Of a DNA stretch of 55,053 nucleotides, positions 32,928 through 41,117 are shown piece after piece. The translations under genes were made by a program, and so were the position numbers. The DNA lies in NCBI GenBank assembly GCA_039030715.1, contig JBCCDU010000020.1, positions 1 through 55,053 of the forward strand, written 5' to 3'. Origin of the DNA: Thermohalobaculum sp039030715. GTDB lineage: Bacteria; Pseudomonadota; Alphaproteobacteria; Rhodobacterales; Rhodobacteraceae. Under the pieces are notes generated by a model, which was given only the letters and a program-made list of their open reading frames with translations, did not search any database and had not been told where the DNA came from. The first letter of the stretch is position 1, and the number at the start of each line of letters is the position of its first letter.

Positions 32928-33868
32928 CCATCCCCGCCCGCTGGGCCTATCTCGCCGTTTTCATCGGCGTCTGCGGTCATGCCAGTTCAGAGTTCTTCGC
33001 GGTCCTCAGCGGCATATCGGGGCCGGAGGTTTCGGTCTGGCGTTATATGATCGGTGGGCTGGGCTTGGTTCTCTGGGCGCTCAGCCGCGCGGACAGCCGG
33101 GATCTGATCACGCCGCTCAGAGCCGAGGGGCTCTATTTCGTCATCCTCTCGCTGATCGGTGTCTCGATCACCTATCTTGCGTTTCACTGGGCGCTGGATT
33201 TCGCATCGGTCATCCAGGTGGCGACAGTCGTCACGACCATGCCGATCTTTGTCGGGCTGACCAATCTGGTCGTGAACGGCCAACGCCCGGGCATGGTGAA
33301 GATCGTGACCGGTATCATGGCGGTGATCGGGGTGATCCTGCTGATCACCGATGGCTATCTCGACAGCCTGGCGGGGGAGGGGTCGCTCTTCGGCGTCTTC
33401 CTGGCGATCATCTGCGCCAGTTTCGGCTCGGCCTATGCGGTGCTGGTCAAACCGATCGTCGGGCGCCACGGCGCGCTGCGGGTGACTGCGCTCAGCCTGA
33501 TGATCGGTGCTGTCGGCCTGTGGCTGATGGTTGGCGCGGCATGGAGCATCTGGGTCGATCCGACCACCCTTTTCGACCGCGAGGCCAGCGAGGCGACCCT
33601 GGGTGTCGATCCCGGCTGGTGGATCCTGGTGCTGGCGATCTGGAATACCACAATTACCCAGCTTCTATGGTTCGGTGGGCTAAGTGCCGCGCCGGATATC
33701 ACCCGCGCCTCGTACCTGTTTTTCCTCAAACCGGTGATTGCCGCGATCCTGGCCATCGTGATCCTTGCGCAGGACCTGACGCTGCTGCAGGCTCTGGCCA
33801 TATTGGTGGTGAGCGGATCGGTGGCGGTCGAGGTCTTCTGGCCCCGCATCGCCCGCCAAAAGACCTGA
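32924..33868 (+). CDS. EamA/DMT family transporter
   Basis: A 314-residue permease with ten predicted membrane helices in two EamA repeats (about 5-140 and 155-305), the drug/metabolite transporter layout. Conserved features: SSEFFAVLSGISGPEVSVWRYMIGG in helix 1-2 and RASYLFFLKPVIAAILA near helix 9. The start at 32924 overlaps the hydrolase stop. It may export or import the hydrolase's product (inference). The cupin gene follows 11 bp later. Confidence 0.92.
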   Translation: MTIPARWAYLAVFIGVCGHASSEFFAVLSGISGPEVSVWRYMIGGLGLVLWALSRADSRDLITPLRAEGLYFVILSLIGVSITYLAFHWALDFASVIQVATVVTTMPIFVGLTNLVVNGQRPGMVKIVTGIMAVIGVILLITDGYLDSLAGEGSLFGVFLAIICASFGSAYAVLVKPIVGRHGALRVTALSLMIGAVGLWLMVGAAWSIWVDPTTLFDREASEATLGVDPGWWILVLAIWNTTITQLLWFGGLSAAPDITRASYLFFLKPVIAAILAIVILAQDLTLLQALAILVVSGSVAVEVFWPRIARQKT

Positions 33869-33879
33869 AGGAGACGAAC

Positions 33880-34281
33880 ATGGACCTGACGCCAAAGGGC
33901 AAGACCCTGATCGCCAATCCGGAGTATTTCACCGGACATGTGACACAGGAGGTGATCATCCGCGCGCCGGAACCGGCCACGTATTCCGCGCTGCGCGTCA
34001 CTTTCCAGCCGGGCGGGCGCACCAATTGGCACACCCATCCGCTGGGGCAGACGCTCTATGTGCTCTCTGGCTATGGCAAATTCCAAACCAAGGGCGAGAA
34101 GCCGGTCAATCTGCGCCCGGGTGACACGGTCTGGATCCCGCCGGGCGAGGTGCATTGGCACGGTGCCCATCCCGAGCATGCGATGACCCATCTGGCCATG
34201 CAGCAGGCGCTGGATGGCAAACATATCGAGTGGATGGAACCGGTCTCGGACGACGACTATGCAGCGGAAACCGGCGCATAG
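33880..34281 (+). CDS. cupin domain protein
   Basis: A 133-residue single-domain cupin. Motif 1 is PGGRTNWHTHPLGQTLYVLSG (His-x-His and following) and motif 2 is LRPGDTVWIPPGEVHWHGA, with the metal-binding His. It resembles the YhhW/quercetinase-related small cupins of the carboxymuconolactone type. AAGGAG is 6 bases before the ATG. The frame is open far upstream through the transporter, but only this part is coding. It probably shares a transcript with the hydrolase and transporter. Confidence 0.92.
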   Translation: MDLTPKGKTLIANPEYFTGHVTQEVIIRAPEPATYSALRVTFQPGGRTNWHTHPLGQTLYVLSGYGKFQTKGEKPVNLRPGDTVWIPPGEVHWHGAHPEHAMTHLAMQQALDGKHIEWMEPVSDDDYAAETGA

Positions 34282-34439
34282 GCTGGCAGGGGGCCGTTAG
34301 CCCTCGCCATCGGGTTGCATCGACGGCTCAACTCAATTGAAAATCGGGCTGATTCCGAGTATCTTAACAGGTGTTCGCTTCACTCGCTGGTGCCGTGCCT
34401 TTCCCTTCTCGGCGTGCATTGTCACCGACGGAGACTGTC

Positions 34440-34889
34440 TTGCTACGAACACTCGTGAATGCCGGAGCGACTGCCCTGTCCATCGGGTGTATCGGGATTT
34501 TCTTCCTGTTTTCTCCGACTCCGCCGATTCTGTCCGCTATCGATCAGCCAGGCAAACCGGTCACCATTGACTCGTCCTCTAGCAGCGTCACAGCGTTCTA
34601 CGAAAAGGACCGCGACGCCCTGCGCCTGACGGTTATTTTCCAGGACCCGATGAAGCAGGACGAGACGCTTTTGCGCACGTCCATCCGCCTGGCCGACCAG
34701 CAGAGCTTTAGCCTGGTGCTTGGCAATGACGAAGCGCAGGAGGGTGGCGACAAATTCACCTTCAGCCGTACAGGTGCCAATGTGCAGATCAGGGCCGAGC
34801 AGTATCCTGGCTATGACTCGCTGCGCGAAATGACGGCCGACCCGACCGGCACGATTGCCGTCGCGGGCGGGCGCGACATCGCGAGCTGA
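34440..34889 (+). CDS. hypothetical single-helix membrane-anchored protein
   Basis: A protein of about 149 residues with one hydrophobic segment near the N-terminus (NAGATALSIGCIGIFFLF) and then a mainly beta, soluble domain rich in Asp/Glu, which would face the periplasm. No domain recognised. A TTG at 34440 has GGAG 6 bases before it and places the helix at the start; a GTG at 34371 would add 23 residues and has no ribosome site. It has its own position before accD with 78 bp between. Confidence 0.6.
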   Translation: MLRTLVNAGATALSIGCIGIFFLFSPTPPILSAIDQPGKPVTIDSSSSSVTAFYEKDRDALRLTVIFQDPMKQDETLLRTSIRLADQQSFSLVLGNDEAQEGGDKFTFSRTGANVQIRAEQYPGYDSLREMTADPTGTIAVAGGRDIAS

Positions 34890-34967
34890 CACCGGCTTCC
34901 AAGACCATCGATTGCAAATGCCCGGCCCCGGCTTTATCTAACCCGAAAGCTGGAAGCCGAGGGCCCC

Positions 34968-35918
34968 ATGAACTGGATCACCGACTACGTCCCGCCAAAG
35001 ATCAAGAATTTCTTCCAGCGGCGCGACACGCCCGAGAATCTCTGGTCGAAATGCGACAGTTGCGGCCAGATGATCTTCTATCGCGAACTGGCGGACAACC
35101 TGATGGTTTGCCTGGCCTGCAATCACCACATGGCGATCACTCCGTGCGAGCGGTTCAAGTCGCTGTTCGATGGCGGTATTTTCGCCGAGATCGAGGTGCC
35201 GGAACCGATCGCCGATCCGTTGAATTTCCGCGACTCCAAACGCTACTCCGAGCGGATGCGCGATGCCCGCAAGAATACCGAGGAAACCGAGGCGATGCTG
35301 GTCGCGCAGGGTACGCTGCACGGCGTCACCACGATTTGCGCGGGGCAGGATTTCAGCTTCATGGGTGGCTCGATGGGGATGGCGGTGGGCAACGCTCTGC
35401 TCGCGGCGGCCGAGAAAGCGGTGGCGACAGGCGCGCCACTGATCGTCTTTTCCGCCGCCGGCGGTGCCCGCATGCAGGAGGGGATCCTCAGCCTGATGCA
35501 GATGCCGCGCACCACCATCGCGGTCGAGATGATGCGTGACGCGGCGCTGCCTTTCATCGTCGTGCTGACCCATCCGACGACCGGCGGGGTCACCGCCAGC
35601 TATGCCATGCTGGGCGATATCCATATCGCCGAACCCGATGCGCTGATCTGCTTTGCCGGGCCGCGCGTGATCGAACAGACGATCCGCGAGAAATTGCCGG
35701 AGGGGTTCCAGCGGTCCGAATATCTGCTGGACCACGGCATGATCGACCGCGTCGTCAATCGCGGAGATATGCGCGACGAACTTGGCACGATCCTGCGGAT
35801 GCTGACGGGCATGCCACCGCTGATCAAAGGCGATCTGCCCGCACCGCCTCCCGCGGGCGTGGCCGATGAGGCGCCTTCGCCAGAGACGGTAGAAGAGCCA
35901 GAACCCTCGCAAGGCTGA
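34968..35918 (+). CDS. accD: acetyl-CoA carboxylase carboxyltransferase subunit beta
   Basis: A 316-residue subunit of the enzyme making malonyl-CoA. The N-terminal zinc ribbon (Cys29, Cys32, Cys48, Cys51) precedes the crotonase-like domain, with GGSMGMAVGNALL and SAAGGARMQEGILSLMQM forming the CoA/oxyanion region. The C-terminus is a Pro/Glu-rich tail of about 25 residues. It is followed 9 bp later by folC; accD-folC is a widespread order. Confidence 0.98.
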   Translation: MNWITDYVPPKIKNFFQRRDTPENLWSKCDSCGQMIFYRELADNLMVCLACNHHMAITPCERFKSLFDGGIFAEIEVPEPIADPLNFRDSKRYSERMRDARKNTEETEAMLVAQGTLHGVTTICAGQDFSFMGGSMGMAVGNALLAAAEKAVATGAPLIVFSAAGGARMQEGILSLMQMPRTTIAVEMMRDAALPFIVVLTHPTTGGVTASYAMLGDIHIAEPDALICFAGPRVIEQTIREKLPEGFQRSEYLLDHGMIDRVVNRGDMRDELGTILRMLTGMPPLIKGDLPAPPPAGVADEAPSPETVEEPEPSQG

Positions 35919-35927
35919 CGGCATCCC

Positions 35928-37211
35928 ATGACCAGCGAACCGGCGAGCGATGCGATCCTCGCGCGTCTTCTCGACTTGCATCCCAAGCTGATGGATCTGA
36001 CGCTTGGCCGCGTCTGGCGGCTGCTGGAGATCCTGGGCAATCCGCAAAACGACTTGCCGCCCGTGATCCATATCGCGGGCACCAATGGCAAGGGGTCGAC
36101 GCTGGCGATGATCCGCGCGGGGCTCGAAGGCGCGGGCTTCAGCGCCCATGCCTATACCTCGCCCCATCTGGCCCGGTTTCACGAGCGGATCAGAGTGGCG
36201 GGAGACCTGATCTCCGAACCTGATCTTTCCGCGCTGTTGGAGGAATGCGAGACCGCAAACGGCGGCGCGCAGATCACCTTCTTCGAGATCACCACGGTCG
36301 CGGCCCTGCTGGCCTTCTCTCGCACGCCTGCCGATTACACGTTGCTGGAGGTTGGCCTCGGCGGGCGCTTGGATGCGACCAACGTGCTGAAGCCCGCGTT
36401 GTCGATCATCACCCCGGTATCGATCGATCACCAGCAGTATTTGGGAGAGACACTTGCAGAAATCGCGGGCGAGAAGGCAGGCATCCTGAAACCTGGCGTA
36501 CCCGCCGTGATCGGCCCCCAGCCAGATGCCGCCCGCGAGGTGATCGAGGAGAAAGCAGCCCAAGTCGGCGCGCCCCTTTCGCTGCACGGTCAGGACTGGA
36601 TGGTTCGCATGGAGCACGGGCGGCAGGTCTTCGAAGATGGCGATGGTCTCTTGGATCTCGATCCGCCCCGTTTACTGGGCCCGCATCAGGTACAGAACGC
36701 GGGAACGGCGATCGCTGCCCTTCGCACGCTGGGCGCGGGGGATCCGCAATCGGCGCTCAGCCGTGCCGAATGGCCCGCGCGGATGCAGCGATTGCGCACC
36801 GGCCCGCTGATCGAGATGTTGCCCGAAGGTGCGGAGCTCTGGCTCGATGGCGGGCACAACGCCGCTGCGGGTCACGCCCTAGCGCAGGTGTTGCTGGACC
36901 TGCCGAACGCAGCACGTCCCTTATGGCTGATAGCAGGTATGCTCGAAACGAAATCGGCGGAGGATTATCTGCGCCCCTTGGCGCCCCTTGCCACCGGCGC
37001 GCGCACCGTGACGATCCCGGACTCGGAGGCGAGCATTGCAGCCGCCGACCTGGCTGACCGCGCCACTGCTGCCGGTCTTGCAGCCGAACCTTCCAAAGAT
37101 GTCGCCGCCGCGCTTGCCGATATTCTGGTGCTGGAACATCAATCCCCGCCGCGGATTCTGATCTGCGGCTCGCTCTATCTCGCCGGCGCTGTTCTGCGCG
37201 AAAACGGCTGA
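35928..37211 (+). CDS. folC: bifunctional dihydrofolate/folylpolyglutamate synthase
   Basis: A 427-residue Mur-ligase-like ATPase that makes dihydrofolate and adds glutamates. The P-loop HIAGTNGKGSTLAM is at about 47-60, SPHLARFHERI binds folate, LLEVGLGGRLDATN and DHQQYLGETLAEIAGEKAGI are family motifs, and LWLDGGHNAAA is in the C-terminal domain. It converges on trxA, with the trxA terminator in the 101-bp gap. Confidence 0.97.
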   Translation: MTSEPASDAILARLLDLHPKLMDLTLGRVWRLLEILGNPQNDLPPVIHIAGTNGKGSTLAMIRAGLEGAGFSAHAYTSPHLARFHERIRVAGDLISEPDLSALLEECETANGGAQITFFEITTVAALLAFSRTPADYTLLEVGLGGRLDATNVLKPALSIITPVSIDHQQYLGETLAEIAGEKAGILKPGVPAVIGPQPDAAREVIEEKAAQVGAPLSLHGQDWMVRMEHGRQVFEDGDGLLDLDPPRLLGPHQVQNAGTAIAALRTLGAGDPQSALSRAEWPARMQRLRTGPLIEMLPEGAELWLDGGHNAAAGHALAQVLLDLPNAARPLWLIAGMLETKSAEDYLRPLAPLATGARTVTIPDSEASIAAADLADRATAAGLAAEPSKDVAAALADILVLEHQSPPRILICGSLYLAGAVLRENG

Positions 37212-37257
37212 GCCATCTCCGAACGAATCCCCACACTGGCACAGAACACCGGCGCAG

Positions 37258-37288
37258 ACGAAAACGGGCGAGGCCATCGCCTCACCCG
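37258..37288 (-). terminator. rho-independent terminator after trxA
   Basis: Read on the minus strand, CGGGTGAGGC (37288-37279) pairs with GCCTCGCCCG (37274-37265) around GATG, ten pairs including one G-T, followed by TTTTCG. It closes the addAB-trxA transcription unit before it meets folC. Confidence 0.75.
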
Positions 37289-37312
37289 CTTCGTACATAG
37301 ATTGGCGTCTGG

Positions 37313-37633
37313 TCAGATCGCGCTCTGAATCCAGGCGGAGATACCGCCCTTGGAGTCCGCGCCGACCTTCTTGTCCGCAACCTCGCCATCCCGGAAAAGG
37401 ATCAGCGTCGGGATGCCCCGCACACCATATTTCGAGGGCGTGTTGGGGTTCTCGTCGATATTCACCTTGGCGATTTTGACATCGTCGCCCATCTCGGCGG
37501 CAATCTCCTCCAGCGCTGGACCGATCTGCTTGCAGGGGCCGCACCATTCCGCCCAGAAATCCACGACCACCGGGGTCGATGACTTCAGGACATCGTCGTC
37601 AAAGCTGCTATCGGTTACGGCAACGGTCGACAT
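37313..37633 (-). CDS. trxA: thioredoxin
   Basis: A 106-residue classical thioredoxin with the active site WAEWCGPCKQ (Cys31, Cys34), the cis-Pro in RGIPTLILF and the buried Asp in VVDFWAEW. Cytosolic, no signal peptide. It is 91 bp downstream of addA in the same direction, as in many alphaproteobacteria. Confidence 0.98.
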   Translation of the reverse strand: MSTVAVTDSSFDDDVLKSSTPVVVDFWAEWCGPCKQIGPALEEIAAEMGDDVKIAKVNIDENPNTPSKYGVRGIPTLILFRDGEVADKKVGADSKGGISAWIQSAI

Positions 37634-37724
37634 TGTCTGTACCTTTCCAGAATAAATCGGCTCCCAAACCTAGGGAGCGGACCGCGGCAAATCAATACCC
37701 ATCGGACCGAAGCGATTGCAGGTT

Positions 37725-40700
37725 TCAGCCAGGCAACACGACCTCTGCCAGTGCGCGATCCAACATCGCCGCGGGGATCTCCATCAGCCGGGCCGCGCGG
37801 GTCCAGAGGATGGCGCACGCCACCTGCCGATCCGGATAAATCTGTTGTATTGCAGAGCGATAGGCGGCGAGTTGGGTCACGTAGCTGGTGCTTGTCGCCC
37901 CGGTATTCTCCGGCACCTGCGGATCGCTCTTGAAGTCGACGATCAGAATGCGCTGAGGCGTCAGCACAAGACGGTCGATCCGCCCCAGCATGGTCGTGCT
38001 GTTCAGAGTGATCTTCACCGCAACCTCACCCAGCGAACCAGGGGCGAACACGGTATCGTCGGCGGAGGAGCGCAGCACCGACAGGGCTTCCCCCAGCGCC
38101 TCCTCCGCCAAATCGGGGTCCAGCGCAGGCATTGTTTGCGACAGCAGACGCCGCCCCAAATCTGCGTGAGCCTCGGCGGGATGATCGGGCAGACGCTCCA
38201 GCAGCAGATGCACGGCCGTGCCGCGGGCCAGTGCCCGGGCGCGCCCGATGCCCTCGCCGCCCGCGCTTTCGACTGGTGCAAGATCGGACGGCGCGATGCG
38301 CTTGGGTCTGGCCTCGCGCCGGGTCTCGGCCAGCCAAGCGGGTTTTGCTGGCGTCTGCTGCGCGAAATCGGGCGTCGCAAGCGTGAGTGGCCCAACCGGC
38401 GCTTCACCGATCCGGCGGATCGGACCTGGCAGATAGGGGGGGGAGGCGAGAGCATGGTTCTCGACATCCTCGAAGGCGCGGGAGAGCAGGCCGTACCATC
38501 CGTTCTCGGCCCGTGTGGCGTCCCCGGCCCCGCAGAGGATCAGCCAATCCTCGGCGCGTGTCAGGCCGACATAGAGGAGGCGCCGCGCCTCCGCCGCCTC
38601 GCGCGCCTCTGCAGCCTCGCGGGCGGCGGCGGTCACCGCATCGTCCTTCGGCTTCGCCCCGGGCCAAAGCGCCAGATCTCCGGCATTTCCCTTGGCGCCT
38701 GCCATCAGAATGCGCTGGCGATTGCCCTGCCCCGTGCCGCCGACCGTATCCGGCAGAATGACGATGGGAGCTTCCAAGCCCTTGGCGCCATGGACCGTCA
38801 TCACCCGCACTTGGTTGGCGCCTTTTTCCATCTCGCGCTTGATCTGGATATCCGTGGCCTCGATCCAGTCGATGAACCCGGCCAGCGTCGGTGTCTCGCG
38901 CGCCTCGTAGGTCAGCGCCTGGGCCAGTAGTTCGTCGATGGGGTCCTCCGCTTCCGGCCCTAGCCGGGCGAGCAGGCGGCGGCGCCCATCATGGTGGATC
39001 AGAACGCTTTCCAGAAACTCGAAGGGTGGCAGAAATCCCGCGCGCGCTTGCAGGTCGCGCAGCATGGCGGCTTCGGTGGCGCAGGCCGGATGCTCCATCA
39101 CCCGTTGCCAGAGCGTTGCGTCACCGCGGTCATGGGCAAGCTCGAACAGCCGCTCCTCGCTGACCTGGCAGAGCGGCGAGCGCAGCACCGACGCCAGGCT
39201 GAGGTCATCGCCCGACATCAGCATCAGCTTGATGAGGGCCATCAGATCGCGCACGGCCAGTTCGCCCGCCAGCGACAGACGATCGGCACCGGCTACCGGC
39301 ACGCCCAGGCTCTTGAGATTGCGGATCAGGCCGCGCGCCAGCTGATCGCGTTTTCGCACCAGAACCAGGATATCGCCTGCACGCACTGGGCGCGGAGTCG
39401 CGTCGCCCGCGCGTTTCGGCAGATGATCTTCCGCAATCATCCGTCGGATCTCGCGCGCCAGAGCCGCCGCCAGGCGGATCTTGGGGTGGTCTGGCGGAAC
39501 GGTATCGACGGGCGCCTCCCACGGCGCCTCCTCCGGCTTTTCCGCCGGTTCGATCAGCGGCCACAGATCGACCCGCGCCGCATCACCCGCACGATGCGCC
39601 TTGTGCTGCGGGGCCGAGGCATCGACGGTCAGGCCAGCGGCGGCATTGCCCGCAAAGACCTTGTCCACGAATTCGAGAATCCCTGGGGCGGAGCGGTAGG
39701 AGGTGATCAGCCCGGGCCGTTCCAACCGCTTGCCGATCCCGGCCAGCCGCGTCTCGTAACGGGCGCGCGTGGCGCTGAATGCCTGCGGTTCGGCCCCCTG
39801 GAACGAATAGATCGACTGCTTTTCATCACCCACGACGAACACGGTCCGCTCCAACCTCTCAGCCCGCGCGCCCGCACCGCTGTGGAAGTCCTCGGTAATG
39901 GCTTCGATCACGGCCCATTGCGCGGGCGAGGTGTCCTGTGCCTCGTCCACCAGCACGTGATCGATCCCCTGATCGAGCTTGTAAAGCGTCCAGGCCCCAA
40001 GTTCGGACCTGGTGAGTAGGTCGCGCGTGCGGGCGATCAGGTCGTCGAAATCCAGCAAGGCTCGCGCCGCCTTGGCCCAATGGTACCGCGCCAGCAGGGC
40101 CGTGCCGAACAGATGCAGATCGCGCGCGCGGATGGCAGCCTCATGCGCGTTCAGCCGATCCTGCAGAGCCAGCGCTGTGTCGGCAAGCGCGGAATAGGTG
40201 TCGACAGCCCAGGGATGATCCTTTGCCGTCGTCTTGGTGGGCATGTTCTTGCGCGGCTCGCCCTTTTGCGTCAGCACGGCTTTGACAAGCGCCATACCGG
40301 CGGCAAAGGGCGCGGTGGTGAGCAGTGCGCCGGTGGCCATCAGACCTGGGGCGAGCTTTGCCTCACTCGCGCTGCCCTGTCGGAACAGCGTGGCCAGATC
40401 GGCCAGCCGCCCCCGGTCGAGCGTGGATAGGGTATCGGCTGCAACCTCCTCCAAAGTTCCGGTTGCCGCCTTGCCGAAATGGGCCGCAAGCCGCGCCTCG
40501 ACATCGCCGGTATCGAGTTGATCGCGCCGGGGCAGAATGGCCGAGATCAATCCATCCACGTCGCGCTCATTCAGGCGCGCGGCGATCAGATCGAAGGCGC
40601 TCTCCTCGCCCTCTTCCGCCGCGCGGGCCATTGATTGACGCAGATCCGAGAGGATCAAGCGCGATTGGCGGTCCTCGATCACCTCGAAGCTGGGCGACAC

Positions 40701-41117
40701 CCCGGCCTCCAGCGGAAAGCGGCGCAGAAGTTCGGTACAAAAGGCGTGGATAGTCTGGATTTTCAGACCACCCGGCGTCTCCAATGCACGGGCGAGCAAT
40801 TGCCGGGCGCGCGCGAGCTGTGCCGGATCTTCCACAGCATCGCCGCCTCGCAAAGCGCCCAATAGCCCGGCCAAGGTGGCATCCGGTTGCATCGACCAAC
40901 TGCCCAGCATCTGAAACAGGCGGGTCTGCATCTCGGCCGCCGCTGCGGTGGTGTAGGTGAGGCAGAGGATCTTGCCCGGCGCTGCGCCCGCCAAAAGCAG
41001 CCGCGCCACCCGTTCTGTCAGAACCCGGGTCTTGCCGGAGCCTGCATTGGCACCCACCCATGCCGAAACGCGCGGGTCGGAGGCCAGGCGCTGTTCGGTG
41101 CTGGGGGTCTCAGTCAT
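37725..41117 (-). CDS. addA: double-strand break repair helicase-nuclease AddA
   Basis: A 1130-residue UvrD-type helicase with a C-terminal RecB-family nuclease, working with AddB to process DNA ends for RecA. Helicase motifs: GANAGSGKTRVLTERV (I), LVDEAQDTSPAQW (II), VGDEKQSIYSFQGA (III), MTVHGAKGLEAPIVIL (V), YVGLTRAEDWL (VI). Nuclease: LGRIDRLVLTPQRILIVDFKSD with the Asp and D-x-K near residue 1060. Start ATG 41117 overlaps the addB stop by 8 bases; the frame runs on to 41138 inside addB. Confidence 0.97.
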   Translation of the reverse strand: MTETPSTEQRLASDPRVSAWVGANAGSGKTRVLTERVARLLLAGAAPGKILCLTYTTAAAAEMQTRLFQMLGSWSMQPDATLAGLLGALRGGDAVEDPAQLARARQLLARALETPGGLKIQTIHAFCTELLRRFPLEAGVSPSFEVIEDRQSRLILSDLRQSMARAAEEGEESAFDLIAARLNERDVDGLISAILPRRDQLDTGDVEARLAAHFGKAATGTLEEVAADTLSTLDRGRLADLATLFRQGSASEAKLAPGLMATGALLTTAPFAAGMALVKAVLTQKGEPRKNMPTKTTAKDHPWAVDTYSALADTALALQDRLNAHEAAIRARDLHLFGTALLARYHWAKAARALLDFDDLIARTRDLLTRSELGAWTLYKLDQGIDHVLVDEAQDTSPAQWAVIEAITEDFHSGAGARAERLERTVFVVGDEKQSIYSFQGAEPQAFSATRARYETRLAGIGKRLERPGLITSYRSAPGILEFVDKVFAGNAAAGLTVDASAPQHKAHRAGDAARVDLWPLIEPAEKPEEAPWEAPVDTVPPDHPKIRLAAALAREIRRMIAEDHLPKRAGDATPRPVRAGDILVLVRKRDQLARGLIRNLKSLGVPVAGADRLSLAGELAVRDLMALIKLMLMSGDDLSLASVLRSPLCQVSEERLFELAHDRGDATLWQRVMEHPACATEAAMLRDLQARAGFLPPFEFLESVLIHHDGRRRLLARLGPEAEDPIDELLAQALTYEARETPTLAGFIDWIEATDIQIKREMEKGANQVRVMTVHGAKGLEAPIVILPDTVGGTGQGNRQRILMAGAKGNAGDLALWPGAKPKDDAVTAAAREAAEAREAAEARRLLYVGLTRAEDWLILCGAGDATRAENGWYGLLSRAFEDVENHALASPPYLPGPIRRIGEAPVGPLTLATPDFAQQTPAKPAWLAETRREARPKRIAPSDLAPVESAGGEGIGRARALARGTAVHLLLERLPDHPAEAHADLGRRLLSQTMPALDPDLAEEALGEALSVLRSSADDTVFAPGSLGEVAVKITLNSTTMLGRIDRLVLTPQRILIVDFKSDPQVPENTGATSTSYVTQLAAYRSAIQQIYPDRQVACAILWTRAARLMEIPAAMLDRALAEVVLPG

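Noticed and set aside
34938..36617. Long minus-strand open frame opposite accD/folC
   Set aside because: Antisense shadow; both plus-strand genes are fully recognisable.
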